Positions 1 to 9,208 of a stretch of DNA of 64,000 nt are shown here, in pieces. The stretch covers positions 1-64,000 of the forward strand of contig NZ_SDWV01000025.1 of assembly GCF_004137345.1 (NCBI RefSeq). Reading direction: 5' to 3'. Within the stretch, counting starts at the first letter, position 1. Every line of letters begins with the position of its first letter. The notes beneath the pieces were generated by a model. That model was not told the origin of the DNA and did not search any database. It saw only the letters and a list, made by a program, of their open reading frames with translations. Position numbers and translations under genes: made by a program. This DNA comes from Nocardioides zhouii. Its GTDB lineage: Bacteria > Actinomycetota > Actinomycetes > Propionibacteriales > Nocardioidaceae.

Positions 1-2
1 AC

Positions 3-548
3 GCCGCCACAGCGCACTCGGAGGCAACCCACCCATCAGCCGACTGCTACCAACCTGATGGCCGGGTACACCTAGCGGGCAGACCGCGGGTGCTCGTGGC
101 CGACGAACCGACGACGGCGCTCGACGTCACGGTGCAGTCCGAGATTCTCTCCCTGCTCCACGAGCTCCAGGAGACAACCGGGTTGGCGCTCCTACTCATC
201 ACGCACGACTGGGGTGTCGTTGCAGACATCTGCGACCGGGCAGTCGTCATGTACGCCGGCGACGTCGTCGAGGTAGCGCCCGCGCACACGGTCTTCACCG
301 CCCCCACGCATCCCTACACAGCGGCACTCCTCGCAGCAGATCCGTCGATCGAGCACTCAGGTCGACTGCCGACGCTGCCCGGCCGAGTGCCCGCGCCGGG
401 TTTGTGGCCTCAAGGCTGCCGCTTCGCAGCGCGTTGCCGACTCGCGACAGAGGCATGCAGCGAAGCTCGTGTACCGCTTATCAAGACGTCCGAAGCGCTG
501 TCGCGGTGCCTACACACTGACCTACTGAAGCTGGAGAAACGCGCATGA
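3..548 (+). CDS. Oligopeptide-type ABC transporter ATP-binding protein, C-terminal part (cut by window edge)
   Basis: This is the C-terminal portion of a DppD/OppD-type ATPase that powers import of peptides or similar solutes at the inner face of the membrane. Visible parts are the Walker B and D-loop (LVADEPTTALD), the H-loop (LLITHD) and a Cys-containing C-terminal region typical of oligopeptide importers (CRFAARC). The frame is open to the window edge, so the Walker A half lies outside. The stop overlaps the next ATPase start (ATGA at 545-548), indicating translational coupling. Oddity: the stretch before Walker B (about codons at 30-89) does not contain a readable LSGG signature and is about two residues short. 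The first 90 bases may therefore be damaged or low quality. A GTG at 90 gives a 152-residue frame but cannot be a complete ATPase. Confidence 0.75.
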   Translation, partial: AATAHSEATHPSADCYQPDGRVHLAGRPRVLVADEPTTALDVTVQSEILSLLHELQETTGLALLLITHDWGVVADICDRAVVMYAGDVVEVAPAHTVFTAPTHPYTAALLAADPSIEHSGRLPTLPGRVPAPGLWPQGCRFAARCRLATEACSEARVPLIKTSEALSRCLHTDLLKLEKRA

Positions 549-1573
549 GCACCGAGACCGTCCTGGATGTGCGCAACATCAAGGTCGGGTTCCGTCGCAA
601 GCGGCGCGAACCTATCTTCTGGGCCCTCGACGGCGTGAGCCTCAGCATCCGTCCCGGCAGGACCGCCGGTCTGGTGGGGGAGTCCGGCTCGGGGAAGTCG
701 ACCCTGGCCCGGGCCGTGATGGGGCTGCAAGCCGTCGACGGCGGGACGATCGAGGTCGCTGGTGTCTCGATCACAGCCTCGCGGCATCTCAGCCACAAGC
801 GCCTGGCTCGTGATCTCCAGGCCGTCTTTCAGGACCCCACAGGATCCCTGAACCCGTCGTACACCATCGGCCGTAGCCTCGGCGAGCCACTGGTCGCACA
901 GGGTGTCGCTCGTCGGCAGATCCGCGCGCGTGTCGAGGAGGCGCTCGTGCGGGTCGGGATGGACCCGTCCGCCGCCGACCGGTTGCCGCGCCACTTCTCG
1001 GGTGGCCAGCGGCAACGCATCTGTATCGCTAGGGCGCTCATGACACAGGCGCAGGTCGTGGTGTGCGACGAGGCGGTGAGCGCCCTCGACCTGTCCGTCC
1101 AAGCCCAGGTGCTCAACTTGCTCATGGACCTCCAGGACGAGTCCGGACTGGCCTACCTGTTCATCTCGCACGACATGAACGTCGTGCGGCACCTGTGCCA
1201 CGACGTCACCGTCCTCTACCGCGGACAGGTGATGGAGTCCGGCCCGACGAGCCAGGTCGTCGCCGACCCCTCGCACCCGTACACCCGGGCCCTGCTGGAC
1301 GCCGCCCCGGTCGCCGATCCGGAGCGGCAAGCGGCACGTCGTGCCGCTCAGGTGCGGACGGGCACGGCGACGGCAACAGGCGCCACGGAGGAGGGTTGCC
1401 CCTTCGCATCGAGGTGTGCCTTCGTGCAGGACCGCTGCCGCACGACGCGGCCTCCGCTCGTCCAGGCATCGAACGGCGTGTCCGTGGCATGCCACCGGTT
1501 CCCCGAGTGGAAGAGCGAGGCCCCGCCGACATCACCAGCCGAGACAGCACCGCAGGGGAGCTCCGTGGCATGA
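545..1573 (+). CDS. Oligopeptide-type ABC transporter ATP-binding protein (DppF/OppF-like)
   Basis: A complete 342-residue ATPase subunit, the expected partner of the preceding ATPase in a peptide/nickel/opine-type importer. It has Walker A GESGSGKST (residues 45-53), a Q-loop around Q96, the signature FSGGQRQR (151-158), Walker B VVVCDE (171-176), the H-loop His209, and a C-terminal oligopeptide-transporter region with paired cysteines (CPFASRC). It starts on the ATG inside an ATGA overlap and ends in another ATGA overlap with the acyl-CoA synthetase. The three genes are thus one operon. Binding protein and permease genes are not in view and presumably lie upstream. The substrate cannot be read from the sequence; coupling to an acyl-CoA synthetase hints at a small acid or conjugate. 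Confidence 0.88.
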   Translation: MSTETVLDVRNIKVGFRRKRREPIFWALDGVSLSIRPGRTAGLVGESGSGKSTLARAVMGLQAVDGGTIEVAGVSITASRHLSHKRLARDLQAVFQDPTGSLNPSYTIGRSLGEPLVAQGVARRQIRARVEEALVRVGMDPSAADRLPRHFSGGQRQRICIARALMTQAQVVVCDEAVSALDLSVQAQVLNLLMDLQDESGLAYLFISHDMNVVRHLCHDVTVLYRGQVMESGPTSQVVADPSHPYTRALLDAAPVADPERQAARRAAQVRTGTATATGATEEGCPFASRCAFVQDRCRTTRPPLVQASNGVSVACHRFPEWKSEAPPTSPAETAPQGSSVA

Positions 1574-3282
1574 GCGCTGCAGCAACGGCCGCCCTTCGGC
1601 AGGCCCGTGACGACCTCGTCGCTCGCCGCACCGACTACGCCGGGGCCGTCGACTCGTTCACCTGGCCCGATGTTGGCGCCACGTTCAACTTCGCCCACGA
1701 CTGGTTCGACGGTTTTGCTCGTGGCAATCAGGACCTCGGTTTGGTGATTGTCGAGGAGGACGGTTCACGACAGGCGTACAGCTTCGACGAGCTGGCCACC
1801 CGTTCCGACCAGGTGGCCTCTCTCCTGAGTTCGGCCGGGATCCGCAAGGGAGACAGTGTCATGGTGATGCTCGGGAACCAGGTCGAGCTGTGGGAAAGCA
1901 TGCTCGCAATCGTGAAGCTCGGCGCCGTCGTCATGCCGACCACGACGGCGGTGGGAAGCACCGAACTGCTCGACCGGCTCGACCGCGGCCGAGCGCGAGC
2001 GGTCATCTGCAACAGCGACGAGACAGCCAAATTCAACGACGTGCCTGGGGACTACGTCAGGCTCGTGGTTGGAGCTGCCCCACGTCCGGAGGGGTGGCAG
2101 GCGTACGCAAATGCCTACGGTATCGCCGACCCGCCTGTGCAGCACCCTGGGAACACCAGCCGCGACCGGATGCTTCTCTACTTCACCTCAGGCACGACGA
2201 GCCGCCCCAAGCTCGTTGAACACACGCACACGTCCTATCCCGTGGGCCACCTTTCAACGTTGTACTGGCTCGGACTGCAGCCGGGCGACGTGCATCTGAA
2301 CATCTCCAGCCCAGGCTGGGCCAAGCACGCGTGGTCGAACTTCTTCGCGCCCTGGCTCGCTGAGGCCACGATCTTCGTCTACAACTACGGGCGCTTCGAC
2401 GCGAAAGCGCTCCTCGACCAGATCCGCAAAGAAGGTGTGACCACCTTCTGTGCCCCGCCGACCGTATGGCGCATGCTCATTAACGCGGACCTCAGTGCCG
2501 GACCCGGGCTCCTGCGCGAGGCCATCGCCGCTGGGGAGCCGTTGAACCCAGAGGTCATCAGCCAGGTCCAACGACAGTGGGGCCTGACCATCCGGGACGG
2601 GTTCGGGCAGACGGAGACGACCGCTTGCATCGCTAACACTCCCGGCCAGCCAGTCAGGGCCGGCTCCATGGGCCGCCCATTGCCCGGCGTCCCTGTCGCG
2701 CTGGTTGACCAGATTGACGGCACTGTGGTGGATGGACCGGGGGAGGGGGAGATCTGCCTCGACCTCGCGACCGAACCGCTGACGCTCATGACCGGTTACC
2801 AGGGCGACGCCGCACGCAACGACGAAGCGATGGCGGGCGGTTTCTATCACACCGGCGACGTCGCCCTTCGCGACGAAGACGGTTACATCACATACATCGG
2901 TCGCACCGATGACGTGTTCAAGGCTTCTGACTACAAAATCAGTCCTTTCGAGCTCGAGTCCGTGCTCCTCGAGCACCCAGCCGTCGCCGAAGCGGCCGTA
3001 GTCCCCGCCCCCGACCCTGTGCGACTCGCGGTTCCGAAGGCGTACATCGCCCTCGTCGAGGGCTTTGCCCCGGATGCGGACACCGCCCGGTCAATCCTGT
3101 CCTATGCCCGCACGCACCTAGCGCCGTACCTACGGGTGCGCCGGATCGAGTTCTTCGACCTTCCCAAGACCGTCTCAGGCAAGATCCGCCGGGTCGAGCT
3201 GCGCACCCGCGAAACCCAGGCGGGAAGCGACCGGTCGCCTGGAGAGTTCCGCGACGAGGACTTTCCAGATCTCAAGAACTGA
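1570..3282 (+). CDS. AMP-dependent acyl-CoA synthetase/ligase
   Basis: A 570-residue adenylate-forming enzyme predicted to activate a carboxylic acid to its acyl-AMP and then its CoA thioester. The P-loop-like A3 motif YFTSGTTSRPK is at 204-214. DGFGQTET (343-350), YHTGD (426-430) and the hinge IGRTDD follow, and the C-terminal lysine Lys538 sits in VSGKIRR. The layout resembles medium-chain or aryl acid:CoA ligases. The ATG at 1570 overlaps the upstream ATPase stop (ATGA), so import and activation of the same compound is a reasonable inference. A longer in-frame extension upstream of 1570 lies wholly inside the ATPase gene and was rejected. Substrate is unknown. Confidence 0.85.
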   Translation: MSAAATAALRQARDDLVARRTDYAGAVDSFTWPDVGATFNFAHDWFDGFARGNQDLGLVIVEEDGSRQAYSFDELATRSDQVASLLSSAGIRKGDSVMVMLGNQVELWESMLAIVKLGAVVMPTTTAVGSTELLDRLDRGRARAVICNSDETAKFNDVPGDYVRLVVGAAPRPEGWQAYANAYGIADPPVQHPGNTSRDRMLLYFTSGTTSRPKLVEHTHTSYPVGHLSTLYWLGLQPGDVHLNISSPGWAKHAWSNFFAPWLAEATIFVYNYGRFDAKALLDQIRKEGVTTFCAPPTVWRMLINADLSAGPGLLREAIAAGEPLNPEVISQVQRQWGLTIRDGFGQTETTACIANTPGQPVRAGSMGRPLPGVPVALVDQIDGTVVDGPGEGEICLDLATEPLTLMTGYQGDAARNDEAMAGGFYHTGDVALRDEDGYITYIGRTDDVFKASDYKISPFELESVLLEHPAVAEAAVVPAPDPVRLAVPKAYIALVEGFAPDADTARSILSYARTHLAPYLRVRRIEFFDLPKTVSGKIRRVELRTRETQAGSDRSPGEFRDEDFPDLKN

Positions 3283-3323
3283 CCGCGTCACCGCAGACCC
3301 ACGACACCTCACAAGGAGCGCCC

Positions 3324-4550
3324 ATGACCCCCGCCATCGCTGGTCACCACGACGAAGCATTCGCCGGAGTGATAGGTGCCTTCCGCAGTCACCTCGTGAG
3401 CACGCCCTACGGAGGAGCGGCTCTCGCCATCTACGTGGACGGGCAGCTCGTCGTTGACGTCTGGGGTGGGATGGCCGACGTCGTCAGGGGGAGGACGTGG
3501 GAGCGCAACACCTTGGCACTGGCGTTTTCGGTAAGCAAGAGCGTCACGGCTATCACAGTTCTGCACCTGGTCGAGGACGAGCTGCTGACGCTCGATGAGC
3601 CGGTAGGAACGTACTGGCCAGAGTTTGCCGAACACGGCAAGGCCGAGATCACCTTGCGGCAGGTGCTCGCGCATCGGGCTGGCGTCCCTCTCGTAGATGC
3701 GCCTCTTACTCGGGAGCAAGTCATCGACGGCGGTCCTGTGCTGCGAGCACTCGAGGCGCAGGCACCCCTCTGGGCCCCAGGAGGGGCGCACGCCTATCAC
3801 GCCATCACCGTCGGTCACATCGCTGCAGAAGTAGTTCGCCGCGTGACCGGACGACCGTTCGGCGAGGTCTTCCGCGAGCGGATCGCCGACCCACTCGGGC
3901 TGGACGTATGGATTGGCCTTCCTCCATCCGAGCATGCCCGCGTGGCGTTGACCTTGCCCAGCGATCCCACGACCATTTCGTACGAGCTGGTCCAAGCACT
4001 TCAGACCATGAACTCCGAGGACCCTAGGCCCCTCCGCGCGCTGACCCTCAATGGGGCACTCGGAATCCCGGTGCCTGGACTCGTCACAGAGAACTCGATG
4101 AACGATCCCGCGTTCTGGGCCGCAGAGCTGCCTGCCGCCAACGGCATCGGCACCGCCCGAAGCTTCGCGAAGCTCCACGCGGCCTTGGTCTCCAACGTGG
4201 GGGACGGTCGTGCCGATGACAGTCAGGGCGCGGAGGGCCCGAAGGTGGGACTCAGCGTCAAGACGCTGGACGACGCCACGCGGGTCCAGACTGAAGGTCA
4301 GCCGGTGCTGGGCCCGCCGCTCGCCGCCTTCCCGAGATGGGGGACCGGGCTCATGCTCTCCTCCGTCGTGCGGCCGATGCTCGGACCTTCGAGCTTCGGC
4401 CACGACGGCGCGGCCGGCGCCTTGGTCTTCGCGGACCGAGACGCGCGAGTCGGGTTCGCCTTCCTGCCGAGTGTAATGGGTCCCATCCCGGAGGAACGTG
4501 TCACGCCGATCGTCGAGGAACTTCGCCGCGTCCTCCTCTCTCGACAGTGA
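3324..4550 (+). CDS. Beta-lactamase-fold serine hydrolase/esterase (class C family)
   Basis: A 408-residue protein of the class C beta-lactamase/EstB family, which hydrolyses esters, amides or D-peptides. The nucleophile motif SxxK is Ser69-Val-Ser-Lys72, the tyrosine of the second motif is probably Tyr158 (AYHA), and the third motif is His360-Asp-Gly. No signal peptide is visible, so it is probably cytoplasmic, as expected for an esterase rather than a cell-wall enzyme. It begins 41 bases after the acyl-CoA synthetase with a good AAGGAG site just before the ATG, and is probably the last gene of that operon. It may hydrolyse the imported compound or its ester, but this is inference. Confidence 0.8.
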   Translation: MTPAIAGHHDEAFAGVIGAFRSHLVSTPYGGAALAIYVDGQLVVDVWGGMADVVRGRTWERNTLALAFSVSKSVTAITVLHLVEDELLTLDEPVGTYWPEFAEHGKAEITLRQVLAHRAGVPLVDAPLTREQVIDGGPVLRALEAQAPLWAPGGAHAYHAITVGHIAAEVVRRVTGRPFGEVFRERIADPLGLDVWIGLPPSEHARVALTLPSDPTTISYELVQALQTMNSEDPRPLRALTLNGALGIPVPGLVTENSMNDPAFWAAELPAANGIGTARSFAKLHAALVSNVGDGRADDSQGAEGPKVGLSVKTLDDATRVQTEGQPVLGPPLAAFPRWGTGLMLSSVVRPMLGPSSFGHDGAAGALVFADRDARVGFAFLPSVMGPIPEERVTPIVEELRRVLLSRQ

Positions 4551-4907
4551 CCGATGGCCGGGGGCGCGCGGGGTAGCCCCCTAGTCCCAAGAAGTGGCTG
4601 AAGTAGCCTGACGGCGCACCTACAAGGGCAATTTGTTGGCTGTTTCTGACGAGCGATGGTATCTGCCCCCGCGAGGCGTGGCTGTGGCCGGCGAGCAAGC
4701 CCACTTGAGCAAAGTCTCCATCCGAGGCAGGGCCTGCTACTGCATCGGGGACCTAGGCCTGAGCCGCTACGCGCCATCTCGGGGCCGAAGCCAAACCAAC
4801 CGTGAACGTCCTCGTCAGCGGCGCGACGATACGCACTGTGTCCCAGGTGTGTCCGCCAAACAACGAGCGCGCAATTGATGGAAACTGGAAGCTGCGCGAG
4901 AAACACA
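4551..4907. other. Intergenic stretch without a convincing gene
   Basis: About 350 bases between the serine hydrolase and the terminator of tRNA-Arg. Short open frames exist on both strands but none has a ribosome binding site, family resemblance or high-GC codon pattern. It lies immediately beyond the 3' end of a tRNA gene, a common junction of integrated DNA, but no integrase or clear direct repeat is visible. Confidence 0.6.
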
Positions 4908-4940
4908 AAGCCGCAGGTCAGCGGGTGTGACCTGCGGCTT
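4908..4940 (-). terminator. Terminator of tRNA-Arg
   Basis: A perfect 13-bp stem (4908-4920 with 4928-4940) with a 7-base loop. Read leftwards it is followed by a T-rich run (ttgtgttt). It sits 10 bases past the tRNA-Arg 3' end. Confidence 0.8.
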
Positions 4941-4949
4941 TTCTGTTTG

Positions 4950-5022
4950 CGCGCCTGTAGGGATTCGAACCCCAAACCTTCTGATCCGTAGTCAGATGCT
5001 CTATCCGTTGAGCTACAGGCGC
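4950..5022 (-). tRNA. tRNA-Arg (anticodon ACG)
   Basis: A 73-base cloverleaf read on the minus strand. The acceptor stem gcgcctg/caggcgc is perfect, the D-arm is present, the anticodon stem tctga/tcaga encloses the loop CTACGGA, and the T-arm contains ggttcgaatcc. Anticodon ACG reads CGN arginine codons after A-to-I editing. CCA is not encoded. The gene's 3' end points to the lower-GC block at 1-4.55 kb. Confidence 0.95.
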
Positions 5023-5198
5023 TCGTCGCCCGCACTGCGTACGCACCGCGAGGACTCACCGAGGATAGCCGACCGGCTCGGGGCGGACGAAATCAGGACC
5101 ACCCCCGAGGCCGGGTCGCACGGGCTGGGACGTGCCCTAGGGTGCCTAGCACCCGCACACGCGACGGCCCGGGTCGTCGCACGATGAGAGGTAGCGCG

Positions 5199-7037
5199 AT
5201 GGCAGATCTCGAGGCCGCCCTGGACGACGCCGGGCTGACCAATCCCCAGGTCCGTGAGTTCGTGAAGGAGTACGCCGAGCTCACCGGCGCCGAGCGCATC
5301 GAGGTGGTCAACGCCTCCGACGACGCGCGCCTGCTCGAGGAGGCCGTGGCCGCCGGCGAGCTGTCGATGGCGGGGGAGGGGCGCTACTACTCCCGCAGCT
5401 ACTACAAGGACACCGCCCGCTCCGAGGAGCGCACGATCGTCGCGACGAACGACGAGAAGGACAAGGGCGTCTACAACAACTGGCGGCCGGCCTCGGAGAT
5501 GAAGCCGATGCTCCACGACCGGATGCGCGGCGCATCGGTGGGCAAGACGATGTACGTCATCCCCTACCTGATGTCCCCCGCCGGCAACGCTCTCGCGCCG
5601 TGGGCCGCCGGCGTCGAGCTGACCGACACCCGCACGGTCGTGCTCCACATGATCCGGATGGCCCGCGTCGGCGTGCAGTACGTCAACGACCTCGAGGACC
5701 CGGACTCCTTCGTCCGCGCGGTCCACGTCACCGGCGACCTGGAGAACCTCGGCCAGGGCACGGCCGACGACCAGCGCTACTTCGTGACCGTCGCCGACGA
5801 GCGCACGATCCTGCACTTCGGCTCGTCCTACGGCGGCAACGCGCTGCTCGGCAAGATCGCGCACGGCCTGCGGCAGGGGGCGTACGACGGCTGGGCGAGC
5901 AAGAAGTTCCTCGCCGAGCAGTACATGCTCATCGGCATCCACGACAAGGAGACGGGGAAGACCTACCACGTCTGCGGCGGCTTCCCGAGTGCCTCGGGCA
6001 AGACCAACCTGGCGATGATGGCGGCCCCCGACGCGCTGGGCGATCGCTACCACGTCTCGTTCTACGGCGACGACATCGCGTGGCTGTGGGTCGACGAGGA
6101 GTCGGGCCGCCTGATGGGGATGAACCCAGAGTACGGCGTCTTCGGTGTCGCCAAGGACACCAACGAGAAGACCAACCCCAACGCACTCGCGTCCATCGAC
6201 GAGGGCACGAAGGCGATCTTCACCAATGTCTCCCACAACCCGACCACGGGTGAGGTGTGGTGGGAGGGCAAGACCAAGAAGCCGCCGAAGAAGGTGCACG
6301 GCTGGCTCGACTGGATGGGCTCGCCGCTGGCCGACCGCAAGAGCGACGACACGGCGGCGTGGTCCCACCCCAACAGCCGCTTCACCACGACCCTCGACAA
6401 CGTCCCCAACATCGCGCCCGACTACGACGAGCCGATGGGTGTGCCGATCGACGCGATCATCTTCGGCGGGCGTACGAGCGACCGTGAGCCGTTGATCCGC
6501 GCGATCACCGACCTGGCCGAGGGCGTGTACGACGGGCTGACGCTCGGCGCGGAGGCCACCTTCGCCGCCGAGGGCGTCGACGGCCAGCTGCGCTACGACC
6601 CGATGTCCAACCGGCCGTTCATGGCCTACGGCGAGGGCGACTACGCCCGCCACTACCTCGACATCGTCGGGGCAGCGTCGGAGCAGCCGATCTTCGCGCA
6701 CGTCAACTGGTTCCAGAAGGACCCCGACGACGGCCACTTCCTCTGGCCCGGATACCGCGACAACCTCCGCCCGTTGCTGTGGCTGCTCCAGCTCAAGAAC
6801 GGCGAGGTCGAGGGCCGGAAGACGGCCGTCGGCATCATCCCGACGGAGGAGGAGCTCGACCTGTCGGGCATGGACATCCCGGCCGCCGACCTCGAGCGCA
6901 TCCTCACCATCGACAAGGAGCGCTGGCAGCAGGAGATGGGCTTCCGCGAGGAGCACCTCGCCCAGTTCGACCGGATGCCCGAGGAGATCTGGGAGGCCCA
7001 CCGCCGGGTGGCCGCCGACCTCGACGCCGAGGACTGA
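5199..7037 (+). CDS. Divergent GTP-type PEP carboxykinase paralogue with altered metal site
   Basis: A 612-residue protein clearly of the GTP-PEPCK family but diverged in the active site. The kinase loop is FPSASGKTN, with Ser266 where the family has its hyper-reactive Cys. The motif LLGKIAH has Lys219 but Ile220 where the metal-binding Lys is expected. The metal-binding His after LAE is replaced by Gln241/Tyr242. The aspartates GDD (290-292), the P-loop Lys268/Thr269, and two of three guanine-stacking phenylalanines (F505, F514; the third is Tyr519) remain. The start is the ATG at 5199, preceded by GAGAGG at 7-base spacing. It lies directly upstream of a canonical PEPCK. It may be a PEPCK with changed kinetics, a related kinase or decarboxylase, or a regulatory pseudo-enzyme. 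Numbering of family residues follows human PCK1 (K244, H264, C288). Confidence 0.8.
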   Translation: MADLEAALDDAGLTNPQVREFVKEYAELTGAERIEVVNASDDARLLEEAVAAGELSMAGEGRYYSRSYYKDTARSEERTIVATNDEKDKGVYNNWRPASEMKPMLHDRMRGASVGKTMYVIPYLMSPAGNALAPWAAGVELTDTRTVVLHMIRMARVGVQYVNDLEDPDSFVRAVHVTGDLENLGQGTADDQRYFVTVADERTILHFGSSYGGNALLGKIAHGLRQGAYDGWASKKFLAEQYMLIGIHDKETGKTYHVCGGFPSASGKTNLAMMAAPDALGDRYHVSFYGDDIAWLWVDEESGRLMGMNPEYGVFGVAKDTNEKTNPNALASIDEGTKAIFTNVSHNPTTGEVWWEGKTKKPPKKVHGWLDWMGSPLADRKSDDTAAWSHPNSRFTTTLDNVPNIAPDYDEPMGVPIDAIIFGGRTSDREPLIRAITDLAEGVYDGLTLGAEATFAAEGVDGQLRYDPMSNRPFMAYGEGDYARHYLDIVGAASEQPIFAHVNWFQKDPDDGHFLWPGYRDNLRPLLWLLQLKNGEVEGRKTAVGIIPTEEELDLSGMDIPAADLERILTIDKERWQQEMGFREEHLAQFDRMPEEIWEAHRRVAADLDAED

Positions 7038-7214
7038 GCCGACTCCGGCTTCCGCCGAAATGACGCGGAAGTGCCGTCGCGAACCCGAGCGAGATCCAGG
7101 TCACAACTCTTAGACCGATCCAATATGTGCGCGCATTCACAAGCACTAGCGTCCCGGAAAAGTCGCCGACAACGAGGCCGCGCGAACCGCGACGAACGCT
7201 GAAGGAACTCCGGG

Positions 7215-9074
7215 ATGACCGCAACGACCGACCACCTGACCGCCACGACGACACACGAGGGCATCGCCGCATGGGTCGCCGAGGTCGCCGAGCTCACCCA
7301 GCCCGACCGCATCCACTGGTGCACCGGGTCCGACGAGGAGTGGGCCGAGCTCACCGCCTCCCTCGAGGCGACGGGCACGTTCACCCGCCTCAACCCCGAC
7401 GTGATGCCCAACTCGTTCCACGCGGCCTCCGACCCCACCGACGTGGCGCGCGTCGAGGACCGTACGTACATCTGCTCCGTCGCCGAGCGCGACGCCGGCC
7501 CCACCAACAACTGGATGGAGCCGGAGCAGATGAAGGACCTCATGCGCGGGCTCTACGCCGGCTGCATGAAGGGCCGCACGATGTACGTCATCCCCTTCGT
7601 GATGGGCCACGTCGACGCCGAGAAGCCGATGTTCGGCATCGAGGTCACCGACTCGGCGTACGTCACCGTGTCCATGCGCGTCATGGCCCGGATGGGCACC
7701 GACGTGCTGACCCGCATCGAGGAGCTCGCCGCTGCCGGCGAGGACCCGCAGTGGGTGCCGGCGCTGCACTCGGTCGGCATGCCGCTCGAGCCCGGCCAGG
7801 ACGACGTCGCGTGGCCGTGCAACGACACCAAGTACATCGTGCAGTTCCCCGAGGAGCGGATGATCTGGAGCTTCGGCTCCGGCTACGGCGGCAACGCCCT
7901 GCTCGGCAAGAAGTGCTACGCGCTGCGCATCGCCTCGGTCATGGCGCGCGACGAGGGCTGGCTGGCCGAGCACATGCTCATCCTCAAGCTCACCTCGCCG
8001 CAGGGCGTGACCAAGTACGTCGCCGCGGCCTTCCCGAGCGCGTGCGGCAAGACCAACCTGGCGATGCTCAAGCCGACCGTCCCGGGCTGGAAGGTCGAGG
8101 CGATCGGCGACGACATCGCCTGGATGCGGATCGGCGAGGACGGGCGCCTGTGGGCGGTCAACCCCGAGTTCGGCTTCTTCGGCGTCGCGCCCGGCACCAA
8201 CGAGCACACCAACCCGCACGCGATGGAGACCATCCGCAAGGGCAACTCGGTCTTCACCAACGTCGCGCTCACCCCCGACGGCAACGTGTGGTGGGAGGGC
8301 CTGGAGAACACGCCCGCCGAGGCCACCAGCTGGAAGGGCGAGCGCTGGACGCCGGAGATCGCGGCGGAGACGGGCGAGCTGTCCAGCCACGCCAACAGCC
8401 GCTACTGCACCCCGATCAAGCAGTGCTCGATCCTCGCCGACGAGTACGACGACCCGCGCGGCGTGCCGATCGACGCGATCCTCTTCGGTGGCCGTCGCAA
8501 GACGACGATCCCGCTGGTGACCGAGGCCCGCGACTGGAACCACGGCACCTTCATGGGCGCCACGCTCTCCTCGGAGACCACGGCCGCCGCGGTCGGCGCC
8601 GTGGGCGTCGTACGCCGTGACCCGATGGCGATGCTGCCCTTCATCGGCTACAACGCCGGCGACTACTTCAGCCACTGGGTCGGCATCGGCAAGGACAACG
8701 ACGCGGCCAAGCTGCCGAAGATGTTCTACGTTAACTGGTTCCGCCGTGCCAAGCTCGATGACGGCCGTGACGGCGACTTCCTGTGGCCCGGCTTCGGCGA
8801 GAACAGCCGCGTCCTCAAGTGGGTCATCGAGCGCCTCGACGGCCAGGCTGCCGCGGTCGAGACCCCGATCGGCCACGTGCCGGCGCCCGGCTCGCTCGAC
8901 CTCGACGGCCTCGACCTCACCGAGGAGCAGGTCGCCCAGGCCCTCGCTGTCGACGCCGACGAGTGGCGCGCCGAGCTGCCGCAGATCGAGGAGTGGTTCG
9001 AGAAGTTCGGCGACGACCTCCCCGCCGTGCTGTGGACCGAGCTCGACACGCTCAAGGCCCGCCTCGACGCCTGA
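7215..9074 (+). CDS. pckG: Phosphoenolpyruvate carboxykinase (GTP)
   Basis: A 619-residue canonical GTP-PEPCK, converting oxaloacetate plus GTP to PEP, CO2 and GDP in the cytoplasm (gluconeogenesis/anaplerosis). The active-site set is complete: Lys232-Lys233 in LLGKKCY, His253 in LAEHML, the kinase loop FPSACGKTN with Cys277, GDDIAWM (298-304), and the guanine-binding [11 protein letters not shown] cluster near the C-terminus. The ATG follows an AAGGA site at 8-base spacing. A 177-base gap separates it from the divergent paralogue, so it probably has its own promoter. A hairpin follows the stop. Enzyme activity is expected by family; the contrast with the upstream copy is the notable point. 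Confidence 0.95.
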   Translation: MTATTDHLTATTTHEGIAAWVAEVAELTQPDRIHWCTGSDEEWAELTASLEATGTFTRLNPDVMPNSFHAASDPTDVARVEDRTYICSVAERDAGPTNNWMEPEQMKDLMRGLYAGCMKGRTMYVIPFVMGHVDAEKPMFGIEVTDSAYVTVSMRVMARMGTDVLTRIEELAAAGEDPQWVPALHSVGMPLEPGQDDVAWPCNDTKYIVQFPEERMIWSFGSGYGGNALLGKKCYALRIASVMARDEGWLAEHMLILKLTSPQGVTKYVAAAFPSACGKTNLAMLKPTVPGWKVEAIGDDIAWMRIGEDGRLWAVNPEFGFFGVAPGTNEHTNPHAMETIRKGNSVFTNVALTPDGNVWWEGLENTPAEATSWKGERWTPEIAAETGELSSHANSRYCTPIKQCSILADEYDDPRGVPIDAILFGGRRKTTIPLVTEARDWNHGTFMGATLSSETTAAAVGAVGVVRRDPMAMLPFIGYNAGDYFSHWVGIGKDNDAAKLPKMFYVNWFRRAKLDDGRDGDFLWPGFGENSRVLKWVIERLDGQAAAVETPIGHVPAPGSLDLDGLDLTEEQVAQALAVDADEWRAELPQIEEWFEKFGDDLPAVLWTELDTLKARLDA

Positions 9075-9094
9075 TCCACGCACCCGTACGCCCT

Positions 9095-9130
9095 CCGACC
9101 CGTCCTTCCGCACCAGGGAGGGCGGGTCGG
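9095..9130 (+). terminator. Terminator after pckG
   Basis: An imperfect inverted repeat (ccgacccg... with ...cgggtcgg) 20 bases past the pckG stop. There is no strong T-run, so it could alternatively act only as an RNA-stabilising hairpin. Confidence 0.5.
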
Positions 9131-9208
9131 TGCGATTTCCGGCCGATCGGCCGGGTGCTGTGTGGCACGATCCTCCCACTGGGTCGGTGGGAACGCGGGA
9201 GGTGAGCC

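Noticed and set aside
4551-4907. Short frames on both strands between the serine hydrolase and tRNA-Arg
   Set aside because: No ribosome binding sites, no domain-like sequence, and codon use unlike real genes.
5199-7037. Interpretation as a PPi-type PEP carboxykinase
   Set aside because: Known PPi-PEPCKs are about 1100 residues and lack a normal GKT kinase loop. This protein is 612 residues and keeps that loop.
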